The position numbers were made by a program, and so were the translations under genes. From UBA12068 sp038318455 (GTDB taxonomy: Bacteria > Patescibacteriota > Minisyncoccia > Moranbacterales > GWC2-37-73), in NCBI GenBank assembly GCA_038318455.1, contig JBBQCF010000003.1, positions 1 to 42,310 on the forward strand: a stretch of DNA of 42,310 nt. The letters are read 5' to 3'. Within the stretch, counting starts at the first letter, position 1, and each line of letters opens with the position of its first letter. The notes beneath the pieces were generated by a model. It was not told where the DNA came from and did no database searches. It saw only the letters and a program-made list of their open reading frames with translations. Of the stretch, positions 1-7,762 are shown piece after piece.

Positions 1-141
1 TTCAAAGTAAAATCTAGTGATATTGCTGGCAATGAAGGAACCTCTACTGACTTTGCAGTACTCACACCAAAAAAGCGTGAAAACATCATTCAGATTATCA
101 TTGGAAACTTCACTGAAATCTTCGGCTGGGCAAAATTCTAA
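1..141 (+). CDS. C-terminal fragment of a probable secreted/surface protein
   Basis: The frame is open from the first base to TAA at 139-141, so only the last 46 residues are visible. It begins with a Ser/Asp/Gly/Thr-rich stretch (SSDIAGNEGTSTDF) of the kind that ends fibronectin-III or Ig-like beta-sandwich domains. A short charged linker and a hydrophobic tail (IIQIIIGNFTEIFGWAKF) follow. In CPR genomes, large surface proteins with repeated beta-sandwich domains often end this way; that assignment is inference, since the body of the protein lies outside the window. A clear promoter for the next gene follows immediately, so this is the end of its transcription unit. Confidence 0.6.
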   Translation, partial: FKVKSSDIAGNEGTSTDFAVLTPKKRENIIQIIIGNFTEIFGWAKF

Positions 142-142
142 G

Positions 143-171
143 TTGTTTGTTTTTATTAAAAATACTATAAT
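143..171 (+). promoter_or_regulatory. Sigma70-type promoter for the amidohydrolase gene
   Basis: TTGTTT (143-148), a 17-bp spacer and a perfect TATAAT (166-171). Transcription would start near 178, giving a leader of about 23 nt that is mostly A and has no obvious Shine-Dalgarno sequence. Confidence 0.65.
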
Positions 172-200
172 ATAGATGAAAATATAAAAAAAAAAAAAAT

Positions 201-1793
201 ATGCTTGATGTCTTAATAAAAAATGGAACAATTATTGACGGAACTGGTAAGCCCATGTATCGCGGAGATGTTGGTATTCGTGAAGGAATCATTACTGACA
301 TTGGTGATTTGCATAATGAACATGCAGAAAAAGAAATTGATGCTACTGGAAAATATATCTCACCTGGTTTTATCGATGTGAATAATCATTCAGATACCTA
401 TTGGAGAATTTTTCTTGATCCAGATTTGGAAAGTTTATTGTATCAGGGTGTTACGACTATTATCGGTGGAAATTGTGGATCATCCTTGGCGCCACTTGCC
501 AATCACGAAGTTATTAATTCAATTCAAAAATGGACTGACATGAAAAATGTTAGTTTTAATTGGCTTAGCATGAAAGATTTTCTTGCTGAAGTTGAAAAGA
601 AAAAGCTTGCACTTAATTTTGCAACACTAGTTGGGCATGGAACATTGCGAAGGGGATTGATTGGAGATGAAGTTCGCGACATCAGTCCTAATGAAATGAA
701 GACAATGAAAAAAATGCTGACCGAAGCTATGAAGCAAGGCGCGCTAGGTTTCTCAACTGGTTTGGTTTATACACATGCTAAATTGGCATCATCGCGAGAA
801 ATTGCAGAATTGGCCGAGATTGTAAAAAAATATAACGGAGTATATACAACTCACATTCGAGGAGAATCACATGATCTTATCAGGGCCGTGGAAGAAGCAA
901 TTCGTATTTCACAAACAACTGGCGTGAAACTTCAAATTTCACATCTTAAGGCAATGGGTAAAAAGAATTGGCCACTAATGGAGGAAGCATTGAATCTGAT
1001 TGAAACAGCAAGAACCAGTGGCATTGATGTGCATTTTGACGTCTATCCATACACTTCAACTGGTAGTGTGCTGTATATTTTACTTCCAGATTGGGTTACT
1101 GAAGGTGGTCGCCAAATGATGCTTTCTAGACTTAAAGACGAAGGAACAAGAAAGCGTGTTACTAAAGAAATGAAAGCTAGTGAAAATGATTATTCCAAGA
1201 TAACTATTTCAATTTCAGCCTTGGATAAATCCTTGAATCATAAAAAAATTACCGATATCGCCGAGGCGCAAGGAAAAACCGTGGAAGATGCAATTATTGA
1301 TGTGTTAATCGCCAGTGATGGACACGTTGTTACAATGATGGAAGTGCTAAGTGATAAGAATGTAGACAAAGCCGTGATTAATCCTTTTTCAATAGTTTCT
1401 TCCAACGGCTCTGGATATGATATTGAACATCGAAAAACAGGCGAAGTTGTGCATCCTCGAAATTTCGGTTCATTTCCGAGGGTTTTGGCAACCTATGTTA
1501 GGAGCAGAAGTGTTGTTGGTTGGGAGGAAGCTATTCGTAAAATGAGTGGATTGCCAGCAGAAAAATTTAATATTGAAAATCGCGGAGTTATTATTAAGGG
1601 AAATTATGCAGACGTGGTGGTTTTTGACCCAAAAACTATCAAAGATTTAGCTACAGTTGAAAATCCTTATCAATATTCCCAAGGCATTGATTGCGTCTTG
1701 ATTAATGGACAAATAGCTATGAATCATGGTATTATCGAAAACTTACGAGCAGGGGAAGTTTTACGCAGAAAGTCATCACTGTTTGAGTTTTAA
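201..1793 (+). CDS. N-acyl-D-amino-acid deacylase-like amidohydrolase, substituted metal/catalytic residues
   Basis: 530 residues, the usual length of D-aminoacylase / N-acyl-D-amino-acid deacylases, which hydrolyse N-acyl-D-amino acids to D-amino acids in the cytoplasm. The N-terminal beta-sandwich strand (LIKNGTIIDGTG), GFIDV, the Cys ligand in GGNCGSS (C92), THIRGE (H218) and ISHLKAMG (H248) are all present with family spacing. The C-terminal HPRNFGSFPRVL block is also typical. Odd points: the first His of the usual HxH metal motif is Asn (N61; only H63 remains), and the Asp of the SSDG motif, the catalytic base in characterised enzymes, is Asn (N402). The fold is therefore confident but deacylase activity is doubtful; it may be a divergent subfamily. 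It has its own promoter at 143-171. The start at 201 fits the beginning of the domain. It could act in D-amino-acid or peptidoglycan salvage next to murD, but this is inference. Confidence 0.85.
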   Translation: MLDVLIKNGTIIDGTGKPMYRGDVGIREGIITDIGDLHNEHAEKEIDATGKYISPGFIDVNNHSDTYWRIFLDPDLESLLYQGVTTIIGGNCGSSLAPLANHEVINSIQKWTDMKNVSFNWLSMKDFLAEVEKKKLALNFATLVGHGTLRRGLIGDEVRDISPNEMKTMKKMLTEAMKQGALGFSTGLVYTHAKLASSREIAELAEIVKKYNGVYTTHIRGESHDLIRAVEEAIRISQTTGVKLQISHLKAMGKKNWPLMEEALNLIETARTSGIDVHFDVYPYTSTGSVLYILLPDWVTEGGRQMMLSRLKDEGTRKRVTKEMKASENDYSKITISISALDKSLNHKKITDIAEAQGKTVEDAIIDVLIASDGHVVTMMEVLSDKNVDKAVINPFSIVSSNGSGYDIEHRKTGEVVHPRNFGSFPRVLATYVRSRSVVGWEEAIRKMSGLPAEKFNIENRGVIIKGNYADVVVFDPKTIKDLATVENPYQYSQGIDCVLINGQIAMNHGIIENLRAGEVLRRKSSLFEF

Positions 1794-1857
1794 TTTGCAT
1801 TTTTTGAATAATTTATAGGAGAATATTGTTTTTTGGATAATTTGCTAGTAGTAAATC

Positions 1858-1920
1858 CAAAATCTAAATGACAAATTTCCAATAAATGTTTCAAATCAAA
1901 TTTGAAATTTAGATTTTTTT
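1858..1920 (+). terminator. Possible weak AT-rich hairpin with T run between the amidohydrolase gene and murD
   Basis: AAAATCTAAAT (near 1859) is repeated inverted as ATTTAGATTTTTTT (near 1907-1920). The stem is all AT with a loop of about 35 nt, so it is weak. The T run ends just before the murD start at 1923. It may be a weak terminator or simply one of the AAATTTC-type word repeats common in this window. Confidence 0.3.
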
Positions 1921-1922
1921 AT

Positions 1923-3320
1923 ATGGATAATACTTTTTTTAAGAACAAGAAAATAACAGTAATGGGGATCGGACTACACGGTGGCGGTATTGGCACTGTG
2001 AAGTTTTTGGTTGCACAAGGAGCAAAGGTTATTGCAACTGATCTTCGAACAAAGGAGCAGTTGGCCACATCACTTGAAAAACTAAAAGGGATTAAGAACG
2101 TGCAATATGTGCTTGGCCATCATCGCATGGAAGATTTTTCAAATGTTGACATGGTGATCAAGAATCCAGCTGCCAAATGGACAGATAAACACATAAAATT
2201 TGCTATTGAATCTAAAGTGCCAGTAGAGATGGACTCCAGTCTCTTTTTTAAACTTTGCAAAAATAAAATAATTGGAGTCACTGGAACCAAAGGAAAAACA
2301 ACCACGGCCACACTTATATATGAAATGCTAAAAACAGCTGGAAAAAATCCTGTTAAAATTGGCATTGGTCAGGTTTCTGTTTTGGACAAATTAGCCTTAT
2401 TGAAAAAAGATTCTGTGGTGGTTTTCGAACTTTCTTCCTGGAGATTGTCCGCTTTGGGACAAGCAAAGCTTAGCCCGCATATCGCAGTTTTCAAAAATAT
2501 TATGCCAGATCATTTGAATTATTATGGCACAATGGAAAAATATTTCCAGGATAAGAAATATATTTATTTAAATCAAAAACCAAAAGATTGGCTGATTGTG
2601 AATAATGACGATGAGCTTTTGCGAGAGGCAACTAAGGATGCTAATGCTCAAGTGGTGCGTTTTTCATATGAGCCAATACAAAACTGCAAAGCTGTTTTTA
2701 TTGAAGATGAGATAGTGCATCTTAATAATGGTATTGATGTAAAAAAACTTATTGCAGTGAAGGACGTGTTGATTCCAGGAAGGCATAATCTCTCAAACGT
2801 GATGGCGGCTATTGGCGCGGTGTATGCCTATGGCTTAAGTGATTTAGAAATTAAAAAGGCCTTGCCATTATTGACTGGTGTTCCGCATCGTCTTGAATTT
2901 GTGCGAGAAGTTGCTGGTGTGAAATATTACAATGACACTGCTGCGACAATTCCTGATGCTGCAATTTCAGCGCTCAACTCTTTTGAAAAGCCGATAGTCT
3001 TGATTGCCGGTGGAACTGACAAAGAACTTGATTTTGAAAAATTTGCCGAAGAAGTTTTGGTGAGAACGAAAAATATTATTTTGCTTAGTGGAAATGCAAC
3101 GGAAAAAATTCTCACTAAAATTAGAAAAATTGCTACCGAAGATTTTGTGAAAAATATTACGGTCGTTGATTCTATGGAAGCAGCCATAACGCTTGCTCAA
3201 GAAAAAGCACAAGCTGGCGACGTGGTGGTGCTATCTCCAGGCGCGGCCAGTTTTGGATTATTTGCCAATGAATTTGATAGAGGGGATAAGTTTAGAGAAG
3301 CGGTTAAAAATCTCAAATAA
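1923..3320 (+). CDS. murD: UDP-N-acetylmuramoylalanine--D-glutamate ligase
   Basis: Cytoplasmic Mur ligase that adds D-Glu to UDP-MurNAc-L-Ala using ATP. 465 residues from ATG 1923, normal for the family. Order of parts: an N-terminal Rossmann-like UDP-binding domain (ITVMGIGLHGGGIGTVKFL), the ATP P-loop GVTGTKGKTTT near residues 119-129, the central ligase domain with FELSSWRL and KNIMPDHLNYY, and the C-terminal domain with PHRLEFVREVAGVKYYNDTAATIP and a final LSPGAASFGLF block. These are MurD signatures rather than MurC/E/F. An upstream TTG at 1902 extends the frame by seven residues, but ATG 1923 begins directly before the conserved domain and is preferred. There is no clear Shine-Dalgarno sequence. 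No other mur genes are adjacent except murA about 1.8 kb downstream. Confidence 0.95.
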   Translation: MDNTFFKNKKITVMGIGLHGGGIGTVKFLVAQGAKVIATDLRTKEQLATSLEKLKGIKNVQYVLGHHRMEDFSNVDMVIKNPAAKWTDKHIKFAIESKVPVEMDSSLFFKLCKNKIIGVTGTKGKTTTATLIYEMLKTAGKNPVKIGIGQVSVLDKLALLKKDSVVVFELSSWRLSALGQAKLSPHIAVFKNIMPDHLNYYGTMEKYFQDKKYIYLNQKPKDWLIVNNDDELLREATKDANAQVVRFSYEPIQNCKAVFIEDEIVHLNNGIDVKKLIAVKDVLIPGRHNLSNVMAAIGAVYAYGLSDLEIKKALPLLTGVPHRLEFVREVAGVKYYNDTAATIPDAAISALNSFEKPIVLIAGGTDKELDFEKFAEEVLVRTKNIILLSGNATEKILTKIRKIATEDFVKNITVVDSMEAAITLAQEKAQAGDVVVLSPGAASFGLFANEFDRGDKFREAVKNLK

Positions 3321-3364
3321 ATTGAAAATACTTAGTTAGCATTATTGTAGCGGTGCTAGCACGC

Positions 3365-3393
3365 TTGCTTTTATTGTATTTATGTGCTATAAT
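3365..3393 (+). promoter_or_regulatory. Extended -10 promoter of the CAP-domain gene
   Basis: TTGCTT (3365-3370), a 17-bp spacer ending in TGC, and a perfect TATAAT (3388-3393). The predicted start is near 3400. The leader then carries a GC-richer imperfect hairpin at about 3412-3442 (CCGC/GCGG tip, AAGG/CCTT base) that ends shortly before the start codon. Confidence 0.65.
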
Positions 3394-3454
3394 TACAATA
3401 AGAGGTTAAATAAAGGGTGTTTCCGCTTGCGGAGCATCCTTTTCTTGCAAAAAT

Positions 3455-4231
3455 ATGAACATTCAAATAAAAAACAAAAATTTATACAAAAAAGCCTTAT
3501 CTGCAGAGTTTTTTCTGGTTATTTTTTTGGTATTTGTTTTTTCTATCGGCTTTGCCAAGGCAAGCGATCTTACACCAAATGCAATCATTGAACTTGTTAA
3601 CAATGCCAGAAAAGAAGCTAGCACAAGAGCTCTTGCTCGAAATGATTCATTGCAAAAAGCTGCTGAAGAAAAGGCTCAAGACATGCTTGATAATAATTAT
3701 TTTGCCCATGTCTCTCCACAAGGAAAATCTCCTTGGTTTTGGTTTGAAAGTGTTGGCTATGATTACAATTACGCTGGTGAAAATTTAGCTATTAATTATA
3801 AAAATGCCGAGGAGGAGCAAACTGCTTGGATGAACAGCCCACTTCATCGCAAGAATATTTTGAATCCAGCATATCAGGAAATTGGCGTGGCAGTGAAAGA
3901 GGGAACGATTGATGGTCAAAAAGCAATAGTTGCAGTGCAAATGTTTGGGTCCAAACTTCCAGAAATCATAACCACTAATAGTCAACAAACAGCAACAACT
4001 AATGTGGCTGGCATTACCGGAGTTTCTATAAATAACAACAGTGCATTGCAAAATATTTCTGTTAAGCTTGATCCAATGGAGTTTTATAGGAACAATAAAG
4101 TTGTATTTTTTGGCTGGCTTATTGCAATTAGTATAGCTTTTATTATTATTATACTTGATGTTTTAGCTTTGTTTCACAAAAAACATGAGCAATTGTTTAT
4201 TCTGCATGATGCCAGAAAAAGACATATTTAA
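3455..4231 (+). CDS. CAP/SCP-domain (YkwD-like) membrane protein
   Basis: 258 residues. An N-terminal hydrophobic segment (residues ~15-36) acts as a signal peptide or anchor. It is followed by a CAP superfamily domain (residues ~45-170): AIIELVNNARKEA, the NNYFAHVSPQGKSPW block with a His, NYAGENLA, WMNSPLHRKNIL with the second His, and a GVAV strand. These are the hallmark blocks of bacterial YkwD/SCP proteins, which act outside the cytoplasmic membrane; their biochemical role is mostly unknown. A Ser/Thr/Asn-rich linker leads to a second membrane helix near residues 218-240 (GWLIAISIAFIIIILDVLALF) and a short basic cytoplasmic tail. The gene stands alone between its own promoter (3365-3393) and terminator (4265-4298). 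Confidence 0.88.
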   Translation: MNIQIKNKNLYKKALSAEFFLVIFLVFVFSIGFAKASDLTPNAIIELVNNARKEASTRALARNDSLQKAAEEKAQDMLDNNYFAHVSPQGKSPWFWFESVGYDYNYAGENLAINYKNAEEEQTAWMNSPLHRKNILNPAYQEIGVAVKEGTIDGQKAIVAVQMFGSKLPEIITTNSQQTATTNVAGITGVSINNNSALQNISVKLDPMEFYRNNKVVFFGWLIAISIAFIIIILDVLALFHKKHEQLFILHDARKRHI

Positions 4232-4264
4232 ATTATTGTATGATTTAAATGGGCAGTAAATATG

Positions 4265-4298
4265 AAAACAGGAAGCACTAAGTGCATTTCCTGTTTTT
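4265..4298 (+). terminator. Rho-independent terminator after the CAP-domain gene
   Basis: AAAACAGGAA pairs with TTCCTGTTTT, extended inside by GCAC/GTGC around a 3-nt loop, with a TTTTT tail. It lies 34 nt after the CAP stop codon. Confidence 0.8.
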
Positions 4299-4366
4299 CA
4301 ATTTTAGTTCTATAATACAAATAATAAGATCAAAATCAAACGTGTCAGTTATTAAACTAATTGATA

Positions 4367-4395
4367 TTGACTTAATGTTTATTTTGTGTTATACT
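4367..4395 (+). promoter_or_regulatory. Extended -10 promoter of the two-small-gene unit
   Basis: TTGACT (4367-4372), a 17-bp spacer ending in TGT, and TATACT (4390-4395). The predicted start near 4402 gives a leader of about 50 nt ending in a strong Shine-Dalgarno sequence. Confidence 0.7.
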
Positions 4396-4452
4396 CATTT
4401 ATCTTGTTCTTTTTATTTTCAAAAGCAGCACAAATAAATCATGGAGGTGGTT

Positions 4453-4611
4453 ATGTTGATCAAGACATCGGAAGAGGAATTTATCAGAAGAAAGTTGAAA
4501 AAAAGTGCCAAAGAATGGTTGGCAAAAAAATATCCAACCTGTGAAATTGAAAGAAATATTGCTAAATCAGCCCCGGTTATTATTAATCACCGAAGAGATG
4601 CATTGGCGTAG
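4453..4611 (+). CDS. Small basic hypothetical protein (52 aa)
   Basis: A 52-residue frame, rich in Lys/Arg/Glu and predicted largely helical, with the motif AKEWLAKKYPTC and one Cys. I do not recognise a family. The start at 4453 is chosen because GGAGGTGG (4443-4450) sits directly upstream as a near-perfect Shine-Dalgarno sequence. The in-frame ATG at 4441 overlaps that sequence and has no ribosome binding site of its own. A near-consensus promoter (4367-4395) precedes it and a second small gene follows 36 nt later with its own AGGAG, so the two are probably co-transcribed up to the terminator at 5040-5076. The good expression signals are the main reason to believe it is real. Confidence 0.6.
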   Translation: MLIKTSEEEFIRRKLKKSAKEWLAKKYPTCEIERNIAKSAPVIINHRRDALA

Positions 4612-4647
4612 TAGATTTAGATTTTATCTAAAAAAGGAGAAAAGATT

Positions 4648-5022
4648 ATGTCAGTTTATTCAGACGCAGCAATAAAAAGTGGTCGAGTGATGTGGGAATT
4701 TCCAATGGAAGAATTGTTTCCTGATCTTTGTGGCGATGATATTGTCATGCGCCATGCGGATAAAAAATCTGTTTCAATTGAAGAAGTTGGTTTTATTGAA
4801 GATTTTATCTACGGTGAAAGGGTCAGCGGATTCGAGGGAGATGTGCCTGACGAATATGAGCTTAATTGTGAACAGCTCAAGCTTATTAATTTTGAACCTT
4901 TGCTGGAAATGCAGAATTCTCATATGCGAGTTACTAGTAGTTTCAAAATAGCTAGTAAATTGATGAAAAAAGGTTTCAATGTTATGTTGCTCATGGCAAA
5001 CGGGGCAGCTGTGTGCCTTTGA
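4648..5022 (+). CDS. Hypothetical acidic protein (124 aa)
   Basis: 124 residues with a good Shine-Dalgarno sequence (AAGGAG, ~4633-4639) and a TGA stop. The N-terminal two thirds is acidic (MEELFPDLCGDDIV, FEGDVPDEYELNCEQ). The end is hydrophobic (KKGFNVMLLMANGAAVCL), too short for a clear membrane helix. It contains three Cys, none in a CxxC pair. I recognise no family. It is the second gene of a promoter-to-terminator unit (4367-5076) with the 52-aa basic protein. A small basic protein paired with an acidic partner could suggest a binding pair, but nothing in either sequence identifies a toxin or antitoxin family. Confidence 0.65.
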   Translation: MSVYSDAAIKSGRVMWEFPMEELFPDLCGDDIVMRHADKKSVSIEEVGFIEDFIYGERVSGFEGDVPDEYELNCEQLKLINFEPLLEMQNSHMRVTSSFKIASKLMKKGFNVMLLMANGAAVCL

Positions 5023-5039
5023 AAAGAAAAAATGCAATT

Positions 5040-5076
5040 AAAAGGTGATAAACTCAACGAGTTTGTCACCTTTTTT
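5040..5076 (+). terminator. Strong Rho-independent terminator
   Basis: A 16-bp stem (5040-5055 with 5059-5074, one T-G wobble) closed by a 3-nt AAC loop, with the T-rich tail built into the stem base. It ends the two-small-gene unit and means that any start for murA upstream of ~5080 is unlikely. Confidence 0.88.
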
Positions 5077-5092
5077 CTTTATATGAAAAGGC

Positions 5093-5121
5093 TTGAAATA
5101 AAATCAAAACTGCCATATACT
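5093..5121 (+). promoter_or_regulatory. murA promoter, positioned for a leaderless mRNA
   Basis: TTGAAA (5093-5098), a 17-bp spacer and TATACT (5116-5121). The murA ATG is at 5128, seven bases after the -10 hexamer, which is where transcription itself should start. Confidence 0.7.
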
Positions 5122-5127
5122 GTTTGT

Positions 5128-6399
5128 ATGGCTAATAATGATTATTTTCAAATACAAGGAGGCAAGAAGCTTTCTGGAACCATTGATGTGCGGGGGTCGA
5201 AAAATGCGACCACGCCTATTTTGGCTGCCACACTTTTAACTAGCGAGGAATGTGTTATTTCAAATGTGCCACTTATCGAAGATGTGTATCGCATGTTGGA
5301 AATTTTGGAAAGCATGAATGTTGCCGTTTCCTGGGAGGGAGAAAGGACTATTAAAATTTGCGCTAAAGATTTAGATGCAAGTAAAATGGATCTTCATACT
5401 GTGAAAAAACTTCGTTCCTCTATTTTGCTATTGGGGTCACTTAGCGCGCGCTGCGAAAAATTTAAGATTGCTCATCCGGGTGGTTGTACAATTGGCAAGC
5501 GTCCAGTTGGAACACATTTTGATGCGCTGGAAAAAATGGGCGTACATATTGTGCAAGAGGAAGATTCTTATTTTGTTGACACTAAAGAAAAAAAATCAGC
5601 CAAGGTTGTGTTGCAAGGTTTTTCGGTGACCGCTACTGAAAATGCTATGATGCTAGCAGCTGCATTGCCAGGAAAAACTGTGATTAAGATTGCTGCAGCA
5701 GAACCACACGTGGAAGATTTGGGAAAATTTTTAATTGCAATGGGCGCAGAAATTAAGGGTCTTGGAACACATACCCTGGAAATTATTGGTAATGTTAATT
5801 TGCATGGAGCTCGACATGAAATTCTTCCTGATGCTAATGAAGCAGCAACATTTTTGATTTTAGGTGTGGCAACAAAGAGTCCAATTCGTGTTGAGAATGC
5901 GCGCGAAGAAAATTTGGATTTGGTTTTGGAAAAACTTAGGGAGTTCGGAGCTGAATTCAAAGTGGAAGAAAATGCTATTGAGGTTATTCCATCTGATAAA
6001 TTGAAAGCGATTGAAAAAATTGATACCAGAACATATCCTGGAATTCCAACTGACATTCAAGCGCCGCTGGGAGTTTTGGCGACGCAAGCAGTGGGTGAAA
6101 CCATGATTTTTGATACTATGTTTGAAGGACGGTTTAATTATTTGAGCGAGCTTGAAAAGATGGGCGCTCGAGTGAAAATTCTCAATCCTCATCAAGCCTT
6201 GATTGCTGGACCAAAAAAACTTAAGGGATCTGCAATTAAAAGTTTTGATTTGCGCGCTGGCGCTTCACTTATTATCGCAGCGCTTTGTGCAAATGGAACT
6301 TCAACTATTGAAGAAATTTATCAAGTTGATCGAGGCTACGAAAAAATCGAAGAACGTTTACAAAAATTGGGAGCAGAGATAAAAAGAGTTTCGAAATAA
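5128..6399 (+). CDS. murA: UDP-N-acetylglucosamine 1-carboxyvinyltransferase
   Basis: First committed step of peptidoglycan synthesis: transfers enolpyruvate from PEP to UDP-GlcNAc in the cytoplasm. 423 residues from ATG 5128, the usual MurA length. The Lys-Asn pair of the active site is in RGSKNATTP. The catalytic, fosfomycin-sensitive Cys is present in HPGGCTIGKRPV (residue ~120). EPHVEDLGKF, GIPTDIQAP and FDLRAGASLI are further EPSP-synthase-fold signatures. The frame is open upstream to 5032, but that part overlaps the terminator at 5040-5076. The promoter at 5093-5121 also lies inside it, so 5128 is the only sensible start. There is no Shine-Dalgarno sequence, consistent with a leaderless message. 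Confidence 0.96.
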   Translation: MANNDYFQIQGGKKLSGTIDVRGSKNATTPILAATLLTSEECVISNVPLIEDVYRMLEILESMNVAVSWEGERTIKICAKDLDASKMDLHTVKKLRSSILLLGSLSARCEKFKIAHPGGCTIGKRPVGTHFDALEKMGVHIVQEEDSYFVDTKEKKSAKVVLQGFSVTATENAMMLAAALPGKTVIKIAAAEPHVEDLGKFLIAMGAEIKGLGTHTLEIIGNVNLHGARHEILPDANEAATFLILGVATKSPIRVENAREENLDLVLEKLREFGAEFKVEENAIEVIPSDKLKAIEKIDTRTYPGIPTDIQAPLGVLATQAVGETMIFDTMFEGRFNYLSELEKMGARVKILNPHQALIAGPKKLKGSAIKSFDLRAGASLIIAALCANGTSTIEEIYQVDRGYEKIEERLQKLGAEIKRVSK

Positions 6400-6575
6400 T
6401 TTTTTCTTTTTGTCCTTGAAGAGTACTTCAACGGAAAAAATAAAAAATCATGCTCACTATTGATATTTATAATTTCTGTTCGAGAAATTGCTTATTTTAA
6501 TAAGAATGATGTTTCAATGGAAGAAGAAGTGGCGGAATTTAAAAATGAATTATAAATTTATATTTTGAATATTGA

Positions 6576-6607
6576 TTAAAAATTTCAAATTTCAAATTAA
6601 AAATTTC
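6576..6607. repeat. AAATTTC word repeat upstream of mreB
   Basis: Several copies of AAATTTC/AAATTAA in tandem directly before the mreB start. The same word occurs in other gaps and inside genes of this window (8266-8294, 8451-8487, 29389-29457, 36985-37012). The rest of the 6400-6615 gap holds a TTGAAG/CTTCAA hairpin at ~6416-6431 and no gene that I can support. Confidence 0.55.
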
Positions 6608-6615
6608 TTACGGAT

Positions 6616-7623
6616 ATGTTTATACGAAGAATTGGAATTGATTTAGGAACTGCTAATACTTTGGTTTTTATTCCAGGAAAAGGAATAGTTGTTAATGAAC
6701 CGTCGGTGGTGGCTATTTCGCCGATAGAAAATATTGTATTGGCAGTTGGTAATGAGGCCAAGGACATGCTCGGAAGAACTCCTGACACCATTGTGGCATC
6801 TCGTCCAATGAAGGATGGGGTGATTGCTGATTATCGTGTGACGGAAGCGATGCTTCGATATTTTATTAATAAAGTTACTGGCAAGGTGCGAATTTTTAAG
6901 CCAGAAATTATGATTTCAATTCCGGCTGGCGTGACTTCAACTGAACGTCGCGCTGTGATTGATGCAGCCGTGAAAGCTGGAGCAAAATCAGCCTACGTTG
7001 TGAAGGAACCTCTTTTGGCTGCTATTGGTGCTGGTATTCCAATTCATAATGCTTCTGGCAATATGATTATCAATATTGGTGGTGGAACTTCTGAAATTGC
7101 TGTGATTTCCTTGGGGGGCGTGGTGGCTGCGCACAGTGCGCGCGTGGGTGGAAATAAGTTTGATCAAGCTATTTCTGATTATATCAAGCGAAAATATGGC
7201 TTGGCAGTGGGAGATAGAACAGCTGAAGATATCAAGAAAGAAATTGGTTCTGCGATTGCGCAAGTTAAAGAAGAGCATATGGATGTGAGAGGGCGAGATT
7301 TGATGGGCGGTCTTCCGAAAACTATTAAAATTTCTTCTAATGAAGTCACTGAAGCTTTGCAGGATGAGCTTCGCGAAGTTATTAATGCTATTAAAAGAGT
7401 TTTCCAGGAAACCCCACCGGAACTGGCTGCAGATATTATGGATAAAGGCATGATTCTTTCAGGAGGTGGAGCATTGCTTCGCAATCTTGATCAGCTCATC
7501 ACGAAGACAATTGGTGTGCCTTGCTATGTGGCTGATGATCCATTGTTTTGTGTGATTAAGGGGATTGGAATCGCACTAGATAATCTTGATGTGTACAAGA
7601 GAACGATTACTCTTGCTAAGTAG
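6616..7623 (+). CDS. mreB: Rod shape-determining protein MreB
   Basis: Actin-fold ATPase that forms membrane-associated filaments and directs lateral wall synthesis. 335 residues, the normal length. Actin-family motifs are in order: phosphate-1 IGIDLGTANTLVF, the VNEPSVVAI strand, RPMKDGVIADY, the ISIPAGVTSTERRAV block, phosphate-2 INIGGGTSEIAVISLGG, and the adenosine motif ILSGGGALLRNLD. The N-terminal MFIRRIGID is the short amphipathic start typical of MreB. No mreC, mreD, rodA or penicillin-binding protein follows, so the usual mre operon is broken up here. The gap upstream contains an AAATTTC repeat rather than a recognisable promoter. Confidence 0.97.
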   Translation: MFIRRIGIDLGTANTLVFIPGKGIVVNEPSVVAISPIENIVLAVGNEAKDMLGRTPDTIVASRPMKDGVIADYRVTEAMLRYFINKVTGKVRIFKPEIMISIPAGVTSTERRAVIDAAVKAGAKSAYVVKEPLLAAIGAGIPIHNASGNMIINIGGGTSEIAVISLGGVVAAHSARVGGNKFDQAISDYIKRKYGLAVGDRTAEDIKKEIGSAIAQVKEEHMDVRGRDLMGGLPKTIKISSNEVTEALQDELREVINAIKRVFQETPPELAADIMDKGMILSGGGALLRNLDQLITKTIGVPCYVADDPLFCVIKGIGIALDNLDVYKRTITLAK

Positions 7624-7762
7624 TCTATTTGCAAGAATACCTTCTTATTTTTATCACAGAAAAACAATTGCAACTTTTTATAATGACATTAAGGATGCTT
7701 GTTTTAAGTGAAAAAAGAAAAAAGTATTCTTTAAGATAAGTTTTTTAGATTGTAAGGTGGTT

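Noticed and set aside
4453..5022. Toxin-antitoxin module
   Set aside because: Size and pairing fit, but neither protein shows motifs of any toxin or antitoxin family I know, so it is left as unknown.
5568..6056. 162-codon minus-strand frame across murA
   Set aside because: It is the antisense of a strongly conserved gene, rich in Ser/Ile/Phe with no family motif and no ribosome binding site. It is a codon-composition shadow.
6400..6555. murA frame stays open for 51 codons after its TAA stop
   Set aside because: The tail (ending MEEEVAEFKNEL) is in frame, but MurA is already complete at its usual length. There is no start signal or recoding element, so it is probably chance or an old remnant.
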